A stretch of 64,000 nucleotides of DNA. It comes from Orobanche coerulescens. Its lineage: Eukaryota > Streptophyta > Magnoliopsida > Lamiales > Orobanchaceae. The notes below the pieces were generated by a model, which searched no databases, was not told the origin of the DNA, and was given only the letters and a program-made list of their open reading frames with translations. The position numbers and the translations under genes are program-made. The stretch lies in the NCBI GenBank assembly GCA_033398695.1, contig CM065803.1, positions 101,234,001 to 101,298,000 of the forward strand, given 5' to 3'. Shown here in pieces: positions 1 to 12,085 of the stretch. Position 1 is the first letter of the stretch. The number at the start of each line of letters is the position of its first letter.

Positions 1-277
1 CTCAATATCATATCGACATCAAGTCGAACCAGTTCCAATCACACAATCAATTTAGGATTTCCTCAAAAAATCAAACAGATGAATCTTACCACACATTATC
101 AAGATGCCAAGATCAGTAAAGAGTTCAATTCGTCATCAATATTAAATCATGGCTCATGAGAAACATACCGTATTCGACGGGTCAGGCGCCTTCACAGGTC
201 ACACATGGCACGAAGGTTTCTTGATGCTAGTTCGATCTACAATGACTCAAAAGAATACACTATCTGATACCATCTTC
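1..277 (-). mobile_element. T2: leader of a Tekay-like Ty3/gypsy element, with PBS
   Basis: This is the untranslated leader between the primer-binding site and gag of an element that runs off the left window edge. The plus strand at 263-272 reads TCTGATACCA. Its complement, TGGTATCAGA, matches the start of the initiator-methionine tRNA PBS used by many plant LTR elements. A 5-base spacer separates it from the LTR that begins at 278, the same spacing seen in T1 at 23587-23601. The element therefore reads leftward. No coding frame is convincing here. Confidence 0.75.
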
Positions 278-2534
278 TGTAACACCCCAAAAACGGCGGC
301 TATTACAGTGGCGTGGACCCCCACCGGGACCCACCAGGCGATATCACAACATGAACTCTAAAATCCGGTCAACGTGGTACCGAACCACAATATTACCCCG
401 ATGTGGAGTATAAATCATACATATATCAACTCACACAACCATACACAGGATCCAAATTCGGTATAGACCATATGAAGATGGAAAATACCTTACAAGTTAT
501 AATACATTCATTCGAAATAAAACAAAATGAAAAATCACAGTAAGACATAACCGAACATCAAAAGACTCGGGGCCCCCAAATTAGCATCCTTCAAAACCCT
601 TCGCCGCCATCGTGCTCTTCCTGTGCCTTGCCTTTTCCTCGCCCTGAAATACAACTATTTCGCCCAACACTGGGTCAGCCATACATGATAATAATTCTCA
701 TGGCATTATACAATTCATATACATACAGATCTCAAAGAAACAACCGACTACTGAATATACCCCACATGCGCATAAACAGCCAGTCCCAACTGTCGAACAT
801 ACCCAACATACAAACGAATAAATAGTATGGTTCAAGACGGACGTCATAGTACGCCCCATCCGGAAATGTGTCCGTGCACATGTCCACCCCATATACGGAA
901 TCCATAATATACGTGGAACGATGTACCTAATTAGCCTCACGAACTACATCTCGTGTGCACCATCTAATGCGGAAATATCCACGCATGACCATCAAGTGCC
1001 CGGCTAAAAATCCTACACATAACCAATCAGCGCGCAGATATGACTCCAGAGCTGTCACGATGCAACATGACAATGAAACTCAATGAATTACACTTTTATC
1101 AAAGAATCGAACAACTCACCGAAGTGACGACAAAGCTCAACGAGACCAACGGTAACAAGGGCGATAAGTTTGGGAATACAATCCCGCCACAACGATAACA
1201 CGATAAAAAATATCACCACATCATGAATCATAGATTCACAGGACATTTCATATACACGAAACGCATAATATTCACAAGAATTCAACCATCATTATAACCA
1301 AGCAAGATAACTTGCCTCAATTCCGTAGATGAATAATCCTTATTTGAACGAACAAACAAACAGTATCTTCGTCTAACAATACTCACTTAAACAAGCAACC
1401 TTGAATGAAATGTAATTCATTCAACAACACATTCGTACGATAATGGTATTAATTCATAGAAACAATATTCGTAATTTTACACGAATAGTTCAACTATTCT
1501 ATCGAACATTCTAACGCTCCAATCATGAGTTATCATATACCAAGTTTATTAGATTCGTCCACATTTTCTAACATTAATGACAAGCATTTGGAGTCAAGAA
1601 CTTTATCAATGTAATATTATTACGATTAAACACACTCTGAATTCATCTACTTCCGATTAACGTTGAACATGTTAAAAGTTTGTGTTTCTTTACATTCTTC
1701 ATCATCTTTCCAATGATTACGTTAAGTTAATCTATAAATGGAATAATAACTTTAAGTTTTAAGCATAATAAGAACATCATCCCAATTTACGTCATCCTAA
1801 TACACGAGGATCAACGTAATAGAGTTCGGCTATTAATTCTACCGCATCATTATCACCCATAATTGTTATAATGTCCTAAAAACACTATCAACATATTAAT
1901 GTAGTGATCATTACCTTCCGATTATCTTGAATATATAAAGGTTATACTTGTGTTCCTCATAATCCATCATCATCCCTTAAGAATTTGTTCAAAACATAAC
2001 TATATCATTGAGGGTTTTTGAAACTCTAAAGACATCATCAAATTCTTCCTAATGAGTTGTTAAACCTTCTCCAATATATGGCTATAACATCATAGGATCC
2101 TACTAACAATTAAGAGCATATTCATAACTCTAATCTCCTGATTTTAAAATGATTACCTAAGGGTTTTAAATTGAACATGTTATCCCACATCTTCATCAAT
2201 CATTCAAGGAATGGTTCTAACAATATTATCATGTTCCAAACTAAATTTATACATAACTTCAATGTTCATCATGATCTACCAGGCTATTCTACTACTAACA
2301 TCATCAATTATATGAAACAACAAGAGTAAGATAACCAACCTCAAGAAAAGGATGAAGAATAGCACCAAATCTTCCAAGAACACACTCCTAGCTTCTAGTT
2401 ACCAAGCTATAATCCAAGTGTTGTGGCTCTAACACGAGATTGCAGGGCAAGAATATGATTTAAGGGGGCAGGGAATCGGTTTTGAGAGAGGAAGGATGGA
2501 AAAAGGTCGAGCTGAAATGAAAGGCAACCCATAC

Positions 2535-2544
2535 TTTTATAACC
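2535..2544 (-). promoter_or_regulatory. T2 LTR TATA-like box
   Basis: The minus strand reads GGTTATAAAAG. It is the best TATA match in this LTR and lies just downstream, on the minus strand, of the palindrome cluster at 2553-2930. That is the same order as in T1, X and Y. The role is inferred from sequence and position only. Confidence 0.5.
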
Positions 2545-2552
2545 TGAATTCA

Positions 2553-2930
2553 GCATTACGTACGCTATAGATGAAAATTAACGTACGTTATAAACCTTAC
2601 GTACGTAACACTATGACTATTACGTATGTAACAGATTCTCATATGTTACTGACTCAAAATACGCATGTCCTTACATACATTACCAAAATGGATGTACGTA
2701 AGGCTCAAGTACATTACGTACGCTAAGGCAGGGTCATTACGTACGTAATGGCCATTGACTTAGGCTGTCACGATCGATTCCCAACCACCTACCCATGCTC
2801 GGTCCCACCCTCCAAAAGGCGAGCTGTTGATAGATACACCGCATTACGTACGTTAACCTCTGAGGGTTACATACGTAATGCTGCGTACGTAGCGTATGCA
2901 AAGATAACAAGCTAACGTACGCTAAGGCAA
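2553..2930. repeat. ACGTACGT-type palindrome cluster in T2 LTR
   Basis: About a dozen copies or near-copies of TTACGTACGTAA-like palindromes occur here (for example near 2555, 2580, 2598, 2715, 2734, 2845, 2883 and 2913), with variants such as TTACGTATGTAA. They are spaced irregularly and separated by ordinary sequence, so this is not a simple tandem repeat. The cluster lies just upstream of the TATA-like box, in the U3 part of the LTR. A regulatory role is inferred. Confidence 0.7.
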
Positions 2931-3103
2931 CAACAAATACAAATGAAATTCTCCCAATAACATCTAGCAATCAACTATAGTATGAACGACCGAGATTTCA
3001 ATTTAACATAATTCATCAATATATTCATTACAATAAACACAGATATGGTACGATAATGCTCGATTAAAACGAAGAATACAGTAGTAAATGGGAGGGTATT
3101 ACA

Positions 3104-3437
3104 ATAACTATGCTATCAAGACATGCACACGTCCTAGAATCAGTTATACAAGTCTTACTCAAAACTTAATGCCCATTTAAGTTTATTGACTTGCGAACGA
3201 TTTACGTAAATAAACTTTAAACACTTTCAGTGCATTTTCTCTTATCCGATAACGAGAATGGAATGTTCAATTTATTTACATGGACTTCACTTCAATGTTT
3301 ACCAAATCAAGAATGCATTTGAAATACAATAAACAGTGAATGAATCATATTGCATTTTATTAATTATTCCATAATTACAAGTACAATGCCCCTACTCTCT
3401 CATCCCCTGAGTGGCATTCGAGGGCATATTCCTAACA
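3104..3437 (-). repeat. C1 copia 3' LTR, first ~334 bp (interrupted by T2)
   Basis: On the minus strand this begins TGTTAGGAATATGCCC, immediately after a purine tract (AAGTGGGAGAT, 3438-3447), a typical plant copia PPT/LTR junction. It continues to 3104, where T2 begins. The rest of this LTR should lie beyond T2's far end, outside the window. Confidence 0.7.
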
Positions 3438-3447
3438 ATCTCCCACT
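3438..3447 (-). other. C1 polypurine tract
   Basis: The minus strand reads AGTGGGAGAT directly before the LTR start at 3437. This is the expected primer site for plus-strand DNA synthesis. Confidence 0.7.
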
Positions 3448-3489
3448 TGCACTCATGCCACACATCATGGTATCCAATACCCATGTTCT

Positions 3490-5272
3490 TCAAATGTCTT
3501 TCCAAGATGGCCTGAGATAATGGCTTAGTCTCGGCTCCTTGGCTTGGGCGACAGCTCCATCATTATCACAGAATAGTGATATAGGCAGCTCCGCATTAGG
3601 CACCATTTGAAGTTCTTGTACAAACTTCTGCATCCAAAATGCTTCTTTCCTAGCCTCTGAGGCAGCTTGGTACTCTGCTTGGCAGGTGGTATCTGCAGTA
3701 GCGGTTTGCTTGGAGCTTTTCCAAGATACTGCTCCTCCATTGAGAGTAAACAAATACCCAGATGTCGACTTAGAGTCGTCATTATCTCCTTGAAAATCAT
3801 AATTAGTGAATCCAATCACCTCCAGTTCTCCACCACTGTAAGTGAGAAACATATCTCTAGTTCTTCTCAAGTACTTGAGAATGTTCTTGACGGCAGTCCA
3901 GTGTTCCCTTCCCGGGCTTGAAATCGACTTACCATACTCACAGCGTAGGCTAAGTCTGGTCTCGTACACAACATAGCGTACATGATGCTACCCACTGTCG
4001 AGGCATAGGGTACCTTACTCATATCTCTCTTGTCTTCCTCACTTTGAGGACACATTTTTGTGGTGAGATGAATTCCATGTCGCATGGGAAGGAACCCTCT
4101 TTTAGATTCATCCATCTTGAATCTTCTCAGGATTTTATCTATATAGAGGGCTTGGGAAAGTCCTATCATTCTTCGCAGTCTATCTCTATAAAGACGGATC
4201 CCTAGAATATAGGAAGCTTCTCCCAAGTCTTTCATGGAGAACATTTTAGAAAGCCAAGCTTTCACAGTGCTAAGCATTGCTACGTTATTTCCTATAAGTA
4301 GAATATCGTCTACATATAGTACTAAGAATGCAATGTTGCTCCCACTGACCTTTTTGTAAATACATGGTTCCTCCTCATTTCGCACGAAGTCAAAATCCTT
4401 GACTGCTTCGTCAAATCGAAGGTTCCAACTCCGAGAAGTTTGCTTCAGCCCATAAATGGCTCGTTGCATCTTACACACCTTATGAATATTAGCTTTAGAC
4501 ACAAAACCCATAGGTTGTTCCATATAGATTTCCTCCTCGAGGTATCCATTTAGAAAAGCAGTTTTGACGTCCATTTGCCATATTTCATAATCATAATAGG
4601 TAGCAATGGCAAGCATCATGCGAATCGACTTGACCATAGCTACGGGCGGGAAGGTATCATGATAATCGATCCCTTCCCTTTGGGTATAACCCTTTGCCAC
4701 AAGCCTGGACTTATAGGCGTCAACCTTGCCATCCCCATCAGCATTTCTCTTATAGATCCATTTATTTCCAATAGTCCTTATGCCAATTGGTAGATTTACT
4801 AGAGTACAGACCTGATTGGTATGCATCGAGTATATCTCAGCTTTCATTACTTCTTGCCATTTATCGGAGTCTACATCCACTATCGCTTAGTCATAGGTGA
4901 CAGGGTCGTCCTCATGGCTATCAGGTACGTCGTGGAGACCCAGTTCCTCGACATGTGTATAGCCATACCTCTCAGGTAAGTGAGACACCCTATCAGACCT
5001 TCAAAGTGGAGGTTGTGTTACAATAGGTTCGGTTCCTGATCCCTGATTAGATGTCTCCTTAGGACTTTCATTGTGCTCTTCCAAAGAGATATTTCTACCC
5101 GAGCCACCTTCCTGAATGAACTCATCCTCAAGGAAGTGCGCTTGTAAAGCCACAACGACCCTATGGTCTTCTGGCATGTAGAATAGATAACCCATCGAGT
5201 CCTCTGGTTATCCAACGAAACATCCCTTGATGGACCTTGCTTCCAGTTTGTCCACCTTAGCCTTCTTGACAT
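3490..5272 (-). pseudogene. C1 copia reverse transcriptase and RNase H, broken
   Basis: RT lies at about 4880-3870. It has the N-terminal motif KWQEVMKAE, then TAFLNGYLEEEIYMEQPMGF, and the catalytic YVDD near 4315. RNase H follows at 3969-3490, with AEYQAASEA replacing the usual AEY-I-AASEA core and CDNDGA near its end. The two parts are in different frames with overlapping ends, so there is a frameshift near 3900. The connecting region between integrase and RT (4881-5272) is split over at least two frames with stops. It cannot encode an active polyprotein. This is the downstream half of the C1 pol gene, read toward lower coordinates. Confidence 0.85.
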
Positions 5273-5405
5273 AGGCTGGACATCCCTAAATCCTTATGTG
5301 ATTAAGACTTGGTTTCTTACACTTCCACATCTCATGCAGAGTGATAGGAACGGATTTGTAAGGACATCAATTAAGGATATAGGCAGCGGTTAGTAAGGCG
5401 TACCC

Positions 5406-6182
5406 CTATAGGTAAATTAGTAAATCAGTGTAATTCAACATGGAGCGGACCATGTCCAACAAAGTCCGATTTCTCCATTCTGAAACACCATTTAACTGCG
5501 GGGTTCCTGGCGACGTGAATTGTGAAACTATTCCATATTCCTTAAGGAACTCATCAAACTCTGTGCTCATATATTCGCCGCCTCGGTCCGACCGAAGTGC
5601 TTTGATATGACATCCAGTCTGTTTTTCAACTAGGACCTTAAATTCTTTGAATTTAGTAAAGGCTTCAGATTTATGTTTCATCAAGTACACAATCCCATAC
5701 CTAGTATGATCATCTGTGAACATTATAAAATATTGATATCCGTGTCGGGCTATTTCCAAAGCACCACAAACGTCGGTATGTACCAACCCAAGTTTTTCAG
5801 TAGCCCTTTCAAATGTCCCTGTGAAGGAGGACTTAGTCATTTTGCCTCTAAGGCAAGATTCACAAGTTGGATAGGGTTCTACACCCAATGGACTTAAAAG
5901 TCCACCTTTCTCCATTTTATGAACCTTGGTCTGACCAACATGACCAAGTCTAAGCTGCCACTTAAGAGCTTGATTAGTATCTTGCCTGCCACGTTTCCTA
6001 GGTATAGTGTTCACTGTTGTTTTATTTTGTAAGTTCAGATGATATAAACTATTCAACAATGTAGCTGTGCCAACCAATTTATTTCGAAAATAAATTTTAC
6101 AACTACCATTGCCAATGAAGAAACAAAATCCTTTCCGGTCCAAGACTGGAATGGATACAATGTTTTTATGTCCCTTGGGCAA
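5406..6182 (-). pseudogene. C1 copia integrase, broken
   Basis: The GAG-pre-integrase zinc-binding region contains LRLGHVGQTKVHKM and CESCLRGKMTKS (HHCC type). The DDE core follows: HTDVCGAL, SDRGGEYMS and NGVSEWRN near 5470. The three acidic residues are present, but the usual ERRN has become EWRN. The frame is open for about 259 codons, then lost toward RT. Upstream it joins the protease segment (6166-6474) through a frameshift near 6190. The role in the intact family is insertion of the cDNA copy into the genome. Confidence 0.85.
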
Positions 6183-6474
6183 AACAAGTACTTCCTAACG
6201 TCAAAATAAAACTGGATTCTAAACCCAGTAGGAGTGATCCAATATTGGTTGCCTCGACACTTTGTCCGCTTCCGACAGTGATCATCACTTCCCCAGCTTC
6301 AAGCTTCCTACTTTGTTCCAGATCCTGATTCATAGTACAAATATGAGAAGTAGCACCTGAATCCAGAATCCACGAAGCAGAATACACAATAGCGGAACAA
6401 TTGGTTTCAAAAACAAAAAGTTCCATACCTGATGCGCCATTAATCTTGGGACAAGTCCTATGCCAGTGTCCCAT
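6166..6474 (-). pseudogene. C1 copia gag zinc knuckle end and protease
   Basis: The frame contains the protease active-site signature ILDSGATSHIC (about 6370-6340), preceded by a zinc-knuckle tail, GHWHRTCPKI. The aspartate is intact. The frame ends at a shift into the integrase frame. In the intact element this aspartic protease cleaves the Gag-Pol polyprotein. Confidence 0.8.
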
Positions 6475-6516
6475 CTCACCGCATTCAAGACATTTGTCCG
6501 TAGGTTTTGGACCGCC

Positions 6517-7253
6517 TCACTTTTGAACCTTTAGGGCCTTGCCCTTTCCTTTCAGCACCCCTTTTTTGGGTTTATACTGCTCGTAGGTCTTTTTCTTCTT
6601 GTTCTTGGACCTCCGAGGCCTAGAAAAACTCACAAGAGTAGCCTCTCTCGGTTTAGTCTTCATGTTAGACTGTACCGTCACCAGTTTATTCATTAGCCCA
6701 GCTAATGTGCATGAAATCTCATTACAGTTGAAATTCATTACAAACTGCATGAAGGAGTCAGGTAGAGATTGAAAGATGAGATCAATTCGGAGGGATAAAT
6801 CCATATTAAAGTTGAGCACCTCGAGCCTCTCGATCATAGATATCATCTTGAGGACGTGGTCTCCCACTTTCTCCCCTTCCTTAATCCTAGCACTGAATAA
6901 CTGCTTCGATATCTCATATCTAGCAGTCCTATTGTGCTCTCCATAAGGTTCTGTCAAGTGTGCGAGAATCTGCATAGCAGAAGTCATTTTCTCGTGCGTT
7001 CTCTGCAGCTCATTAGTCATGGAGCCCATCATAAAGCCACGGACCAGCACGTCATCTTTGACCCATTTTTCATAGACATCAATCTCTTCCTGATTACCCC
7101 TAGTCTAGATTGGAGTCGGTGGAATGTCCGCCTCCAAGACGTATCCCAGAGACTCCATGCTGAGTACAATCATCAGATTCCGCAACCAGTCAACGAAATT
7201 GAGGCCAGTTAGGAGATTCTTTTCAAGTAGTATTGCAAGTGGTTTCTTAGCCA
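6517..7253 (-). pseudogene. C1 copia gag (UBN2-type), one or more stops
   Basis: The likely start is the ATG whose complement ends at 7253, giving MAKKPLAILLEKNLL, a typical copia Gag opening. A stop near 7106 interrupts it, after which the frame is open from 7050 to 6517. The body shows the helical copia Gag pattern (MTNELQRTHEKM, NETL-like spacing) and ends in a lysine-rich stretch before the zinc knuckle. The product would be the capsid protein of the virus-like particle. Confidence 0.8.
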
Positions 7254-8942
7254 TTTTTAGAGAGATATAGTTTCGTTTCTCTGCATAGATTTAGACAAGA
7301 TTGAATTAGTGACTTGTTTTATTATGACCGACTATAGAATTTAAGGGCTTGTATAATTCTTGTCTCGGCTCCCAATAATTTTATCAGAATTATATACTCC
7401 CATGTTATAATCCGGAAGTCATGGTAAGATCGACTTCTTAGTGGTGATCAAGTTCTTTACAAATTTTAATGCATTTAACTCCGGGTTTCTTGCCAATTAA
7501 TTTCTGTAAAGTGGTGTCTAACACCAACCCGTCCAACGGATGATTTGATTTTCTTTTACCCCTACTCTTCATGCCCTCAACCTATCAGGTTTCTTGGCAA
7601 TCCAGACTATCTAAGTTGTTGACCATCAACGTCTACCAGTTTGACTATTGAATCTCACCCGGCAACCTATCAGGTTTCTAGGGGCGAAATTTATCACCAA
7701 CTGAAGGCATCTAATGTACTCAAGAATTTTTTAACCTCTACCAAATGTACTACCCCGATAACTCGGAAGCATAGCACACCAGCTCGAGTATTAATTTTAT
7801 ACGAGTTTGATGGAGGGTAGGAAACCTCGTAACCTTTTTCAAACTTAGTCTGTTTGTTGTTGGGAGAATTTCGCGATTAATGTTACACTTTGCACATTAA
7901 TTCATTTATAAGCGCGTTTGAGTTTCAATCATTCAAAATGAAAAATAGTAAATAGCAACCTAGTTACTACCAACATATAGCTCATGGACCTATTCCTAAG
8001 TACTGAGCCAAGCGAATGACCCAATAAAGAAGAAGAAAAAAATAGTCTTCGATTCTTCGTCTTCTTGGTCGGTTGTCTTCGATCTTCGTCATAGCCAAAA
8101 AATAATTACATCATAGAAAAAAATGCAATCTATTATACAAATATTCTAGTAAAAATAAATAGGCTCAAACGGCCTTTACAACCCAATCGCATCGAACAAA
8201 TCAAAACTAAGTCCACGAGCTATATTACCATCACATAAGGATCCATACAACATGTAACGACAATGAAATTAAATAATTAATTTTAATATAAATTAATCAA
8301 TTAATCTATAAAATTAATCTATTCAATTTCTACTATATTAATCCAATTAATATATATGGCATTAAAAATAAATAATCAATTAATGTATTAATCCAATCAA
8401 TATAAAAATTAATCTATTCAATTTTAATGGTATTAATCCAATTAATTCTAATAATCGTCATTTCAATTCGTTCGAAGTAATCCGGCCAAAAATAGTATTT
8501 TTGTTTAATATCTTTCCCATTTTAAATAATATTCTAAATATTCATTTTAATCAAATTAAATCCAATTTAAAATGTGGGAAAATATTACAACGTAATACGG
8601 AGACTAAACGAAGTCCCGGACAAGTCGGAGCAGGCCCGGCAAACATGAGCCCGAAAAGGGGTCGGGCCGAGGTGACCCGGAGCGAGTCACTGCTGTTCTT
8701 TGCCGGCGTGAGGCACTGTCGGCCACTCCCGCTGTGCATCGCTCGCGTGACTGGCACTGGCCGCGAGTCCGACCTCCGTTCGGCTCGTTTTTTCGGCTCG
8801 TATCCAAAACGTGATGTTACAACAAACAATTTAAAATCTATGATTATACCAATAAGGATTCTAAATCATTAACATCAACCAATAGCATTCAAAATGCAAA
8901 AAAATCGTATATACGGTATCATTGACCTCACTCCGATACCAC
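7254..8942 (-). other. C1 copia leader region and PBS
   Basis: A long untranslated leader lies between PBS and gag. The PBS at 8931-8941 reads TGGTATCGGAG on the minus strand, initiator-Met tRNA type with one mismatch. The AT-rich part (8280-8460) holds an imperfect duplication of about 95 bp: a block beginning near 8312 recurs near 8407. A GC-rich island (about 8600-8800) carries repeated CGGCTCG words. Both strands are open over that island, but I see no known domain and treat the frames as chance. Confidence 0.6.
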
Positions 8943-10492
8943 TGTTGGGATTCCGGAAACAAAACGAAATACGCAGCAGAAAAGTAAAAATGAATCCCAA
9001 ACAGGATCGATCAAGTAACGTATATACGAAAATATAAATACTAAGATAAAAGGTTAAAGGTCCCATACCCTTGAAGCCTTTGATAATATCTTCGTAAGTT
9101 GATGTTGTTCACGAACCCGAGCACGAGCACGAAATTCCTTCGTCCCAAACACCAAAAATACGATGACTCTACTTCACCACGCATCGGAACTTGACCAGAA
9201 AAATATATTGCAATCCGTTCTTGGTAGAACACGGCTAGGAATTACTATATGAATTTTTTCTCTCTTATTTTTCTTGATTTTCTTTCACCTCTAAGATGAA
9301 GAATAAAAAGAAAAATAAATTTCTCTCTCCCTCTCACTTTGCTCTCGGCTGAACCTCTCCCCTTGGAAGATGAAGTGTGTATTATGTTGTAATGTTAAGA
9401 TATGATATATATCATTACACCACATAATGGTGATTATAATATAACATGGAAAAAGAATCTCCACATATCATAATCACCACAAGACAAGCCAACACATGCT
9501 GCATGAAAAACAATTCCATGTGATGTGGAGTGGGGGGGGGGGGGGCAGCTACTAGGAGTTTTTTAGGAAACGAGCCGAGTCACTCGGCTCGTGTACCGGA
9601 CGTCCGTCAAACGACTCCGTTAAATACACTCCGTTTAATCTCCAATGTATTTATATAAATTAATTAATTCAATTAATTAATTATATCAAATACAAAATAG
9701 ATTTCTCTAAGAAATATTATTTATGAATTAAATTAATTACCCGGTAATTTAATTTCAATTCATAAAACCGCTATATGATTTATCCAATAAATCATAATTA
9801 GATATCCAATATCTAATATTATTAGAGAGATAATAAATTCACATTTATCCATCAACGCTCCTGATGCACAACTCTGTAGGTCCGTCTCAGCCGGCATTGG
9901 GAGGAACCAATGAGTGCGGGCAGCACTTAGCCAGCCTAACGGGCTGCACTATAAATCCCGACTGACAAACAATGAAGGGATCATTCCAGAACCATTATGT
10001 CGTGAATACTATATACGTATAGACCCTTTATCAGATGTCCCGGTCAAGTCTTCGGGTCACGGTAAAGTCAAACCCTACTGTTGACTAGACTCTATATATG
10101 TGTTAATGCAAATCAAGACCGACCGATTACTAGTGTATCTAATATGACTAGATCAGAATGCTTTGGCCAAAGACTTATGATCTTATTTGCCATTAACCGT
10201 ATAGGACATTCGCCTGTTCACTAACAGGAGATAGAATCATTTCTTGCGTACAGTAAAGACTGCTACCTGCCCGTATAGTCCGCACTTCGAGGTTGACTCA
10301 GCAATTAAGCAAATGAGTCTAACTACTCTAATGACAAACGAAACGTCACAGGCACATCTTCTACTGAACCCTCAAGTCAAAGGTCCACGTATACTATCAC
10401 AACCTTTCGATTCGTCATAGACTCTCCGAGAGTGAATACCGTGTGACTGAATCAAGTATGAGGCATGTTCGAGTATACTGATCCCACCAATA
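8943..10492 (-). repeat. C1 5' LTR, probably truncated on its upstream side
   Basis: Its PBS-proximal end is clear: the plus strand reads TGTTGGGATTCCGG right after the PBS. The other edge abuts the TGTAACACCCCC terminus at 10493. On the minus strand the far end does not match the start of the C1 3' LTR at 3437. So either this LTR lost its first part to the 10493 insertion, or it belongs to a related second element. It contains a run of 14 G (9532-9545) and a perfect 21-bp palindrome (9571-9591). Confidence 0.55.
9571..9591. repeat. 21-bp perfect palindrome in C1 LTR
   Basis: CGAGCCGAGT and ACTCGGCTCG flank a single central C, giving 10-bp arms that could form a tight hairpin. It lies just after the poly-G run. 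No function is known to me. Confidence 0.7.
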
Positions 10493-12080
10493 TGTAACAC
10501 CCCCAGAGCCATTCAGGAATATTACAGTGACGTGGGCCCCGAGACGAAACCCACAAGACTGAAAGAAAGATTTACAAACATTTACAAACGCCTAAGAGGC
10601 GAACGACGGTACTATCTTTAAAAAAACATTCGAAGACTTAATAAAATCCGTTTATCAAAACCGTCGTAAAAATCTCATTTGAAACCACAAGGCCCGAAAT
10701 GCCAAAACTCAACAGTTTAAAAACATACGTTAAGCTATCGCTTACACGTACCAACAAAATAGTTTAGAAAACGATTGCCAAAGTAACCTAAGTTACCAGA
10801 TACCAAAAGGCCATTTAAAAATACTCACGCAGCGGAAAAAGACAAACAATTAAAATACTCTAGCAGCGGAATACAAGAACTGATCAGGAAACTCAATACA
10901 CAAATACATACCCTAACCAGTATCCTCTGGGAAGCTCATCTCTCCACGACCACTACAAGCTCGATATCCAATATCCTAAAAATAAAGCCCATGATAGGGT
11001 TAGCCATAATACTCAACAATGATAACAATCACATCACGTCAATAATTGCATACCAATGAAAAACACTAAGTAAGAATACTACCAATGTAATCTTACCTTT
11101 ATAACTTTACCAAACTCGTAATAATTCTCATCAGAATAACCATTATCGCAATGCACATCTCGTAATCTCGATTAATCAATTAACTCAAATATAACGTCCA
11201 TACGGTACCTCAAGCAATACCCAAGATTCTCAAAACATCATCATAACTCGCAATACGGAAATTGTATACCATCCCTGACCAATTCGATCCATCGGAAATA
11301 AACATCATCAAATCTCAACACAACAATCAATTGTCCATCCCAGGACAAGAACCAAGAAGGAAAATACGGAACATACCCCAGGATACGCAATGCCACGGTG
11401 AATCACGTCAGTCTAATCCAAGATCAGATCAATACAACATCCGGACATGGACCTAACACAAGACCTACAAATGCATACTCATATTACAACGTCAACATGC
11501 TCACATCAATAACAACAATGTATACTTATGGCAAACCCATAATATACATATGCACAAAAACAACACATGGTAATCCGATGATCCAGCGTTCACTGCCTAG
11601 ATCCCACGGTGATCCCGTCAGACCAACCATGGTGGAAAAACCTGTCCGATGATCCAGCGCAAGCTAGCATTGATCCCAAGATGATCCCGTCGGACCAACC
11701 CTAGTGGACATATGACAACAATGCACAACTGCACAAAACAACGATACACAATGCACGGCAACAACAATACACAAATGCATGACAACAACGATACACAAAT
11801 GTATCATAACATGATCGACACAAATGACAAAAATGATTAAAATACTTGCTCCGAGTCCTTCGAGAGCAATCTCGATATCTAAACCATCACCAACCATTAT
11901 TCTGAATATTCGACGATCCAAAATATCACGGACGGTAGATAGTTCACATCATTCATCTATACCACAATGTATCCTCGATATTATACCAACAACAAATGTA
12001 AATCATTACATTATGATTAAATTCCCAAAACTCGAATACAACTTATAATCCCAAATCTCCTGTGATTACGATTATAAACA
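10493..12080 (-). repeat. Truncated Tekay-type LTR
   Basis: It starts TGTAACACCCCC with the conserved ATATTACAGTGACGTGG-like block. At 11570-11710 it has two copies of the GATCCAGC...GATCCCGTC(G/A)GACCAAC repeat that also occurs in T1 LTRs. The far TATTACA end is missing: the sequence passes without a terminus into Athila pol near 12080. It is therefore a remnant of a minus-oriented Tekay-like element cut by deletion or rearrangement. The frames at 11262-12048 have no recognisable domain. Confidence 0.7.
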
Positions 12081-12085
12081 TTGCA

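Larger units (their letters stand above)
278..3103 (-). repeat. T2 5' LTR (Tekay/Del type, 2.8 kb)
   Basis: The segment starts TGTAACACCCC and ends GGTATTACA, the termini seen on every Tekay-type LTR in this window in minus orientation. A PBS lies directly outside its left edge, which makes this the 5' LTR. The start (TGTAACACCCC, then a CTATTACAG-like motif) resembles 10493, 16313, 23602 and 47047, but the body differs, so it is a separate family. The right edge abuts the interrupted 3' LTR of C1. A TATA-like box and a palindrome cluster lie near its right (upstream) end. The partner LTR lies outside the window, so the TSD cannot be checked. Short frames inside are not credible genes. Confidence 0.8.

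Noticed and set aside
8501..8872. Open frames on both strands in a GC-rich patch near 8600-8800
   Set aside because: Overlapping frames on both strands with no recognisable domain, inside the copia leader.
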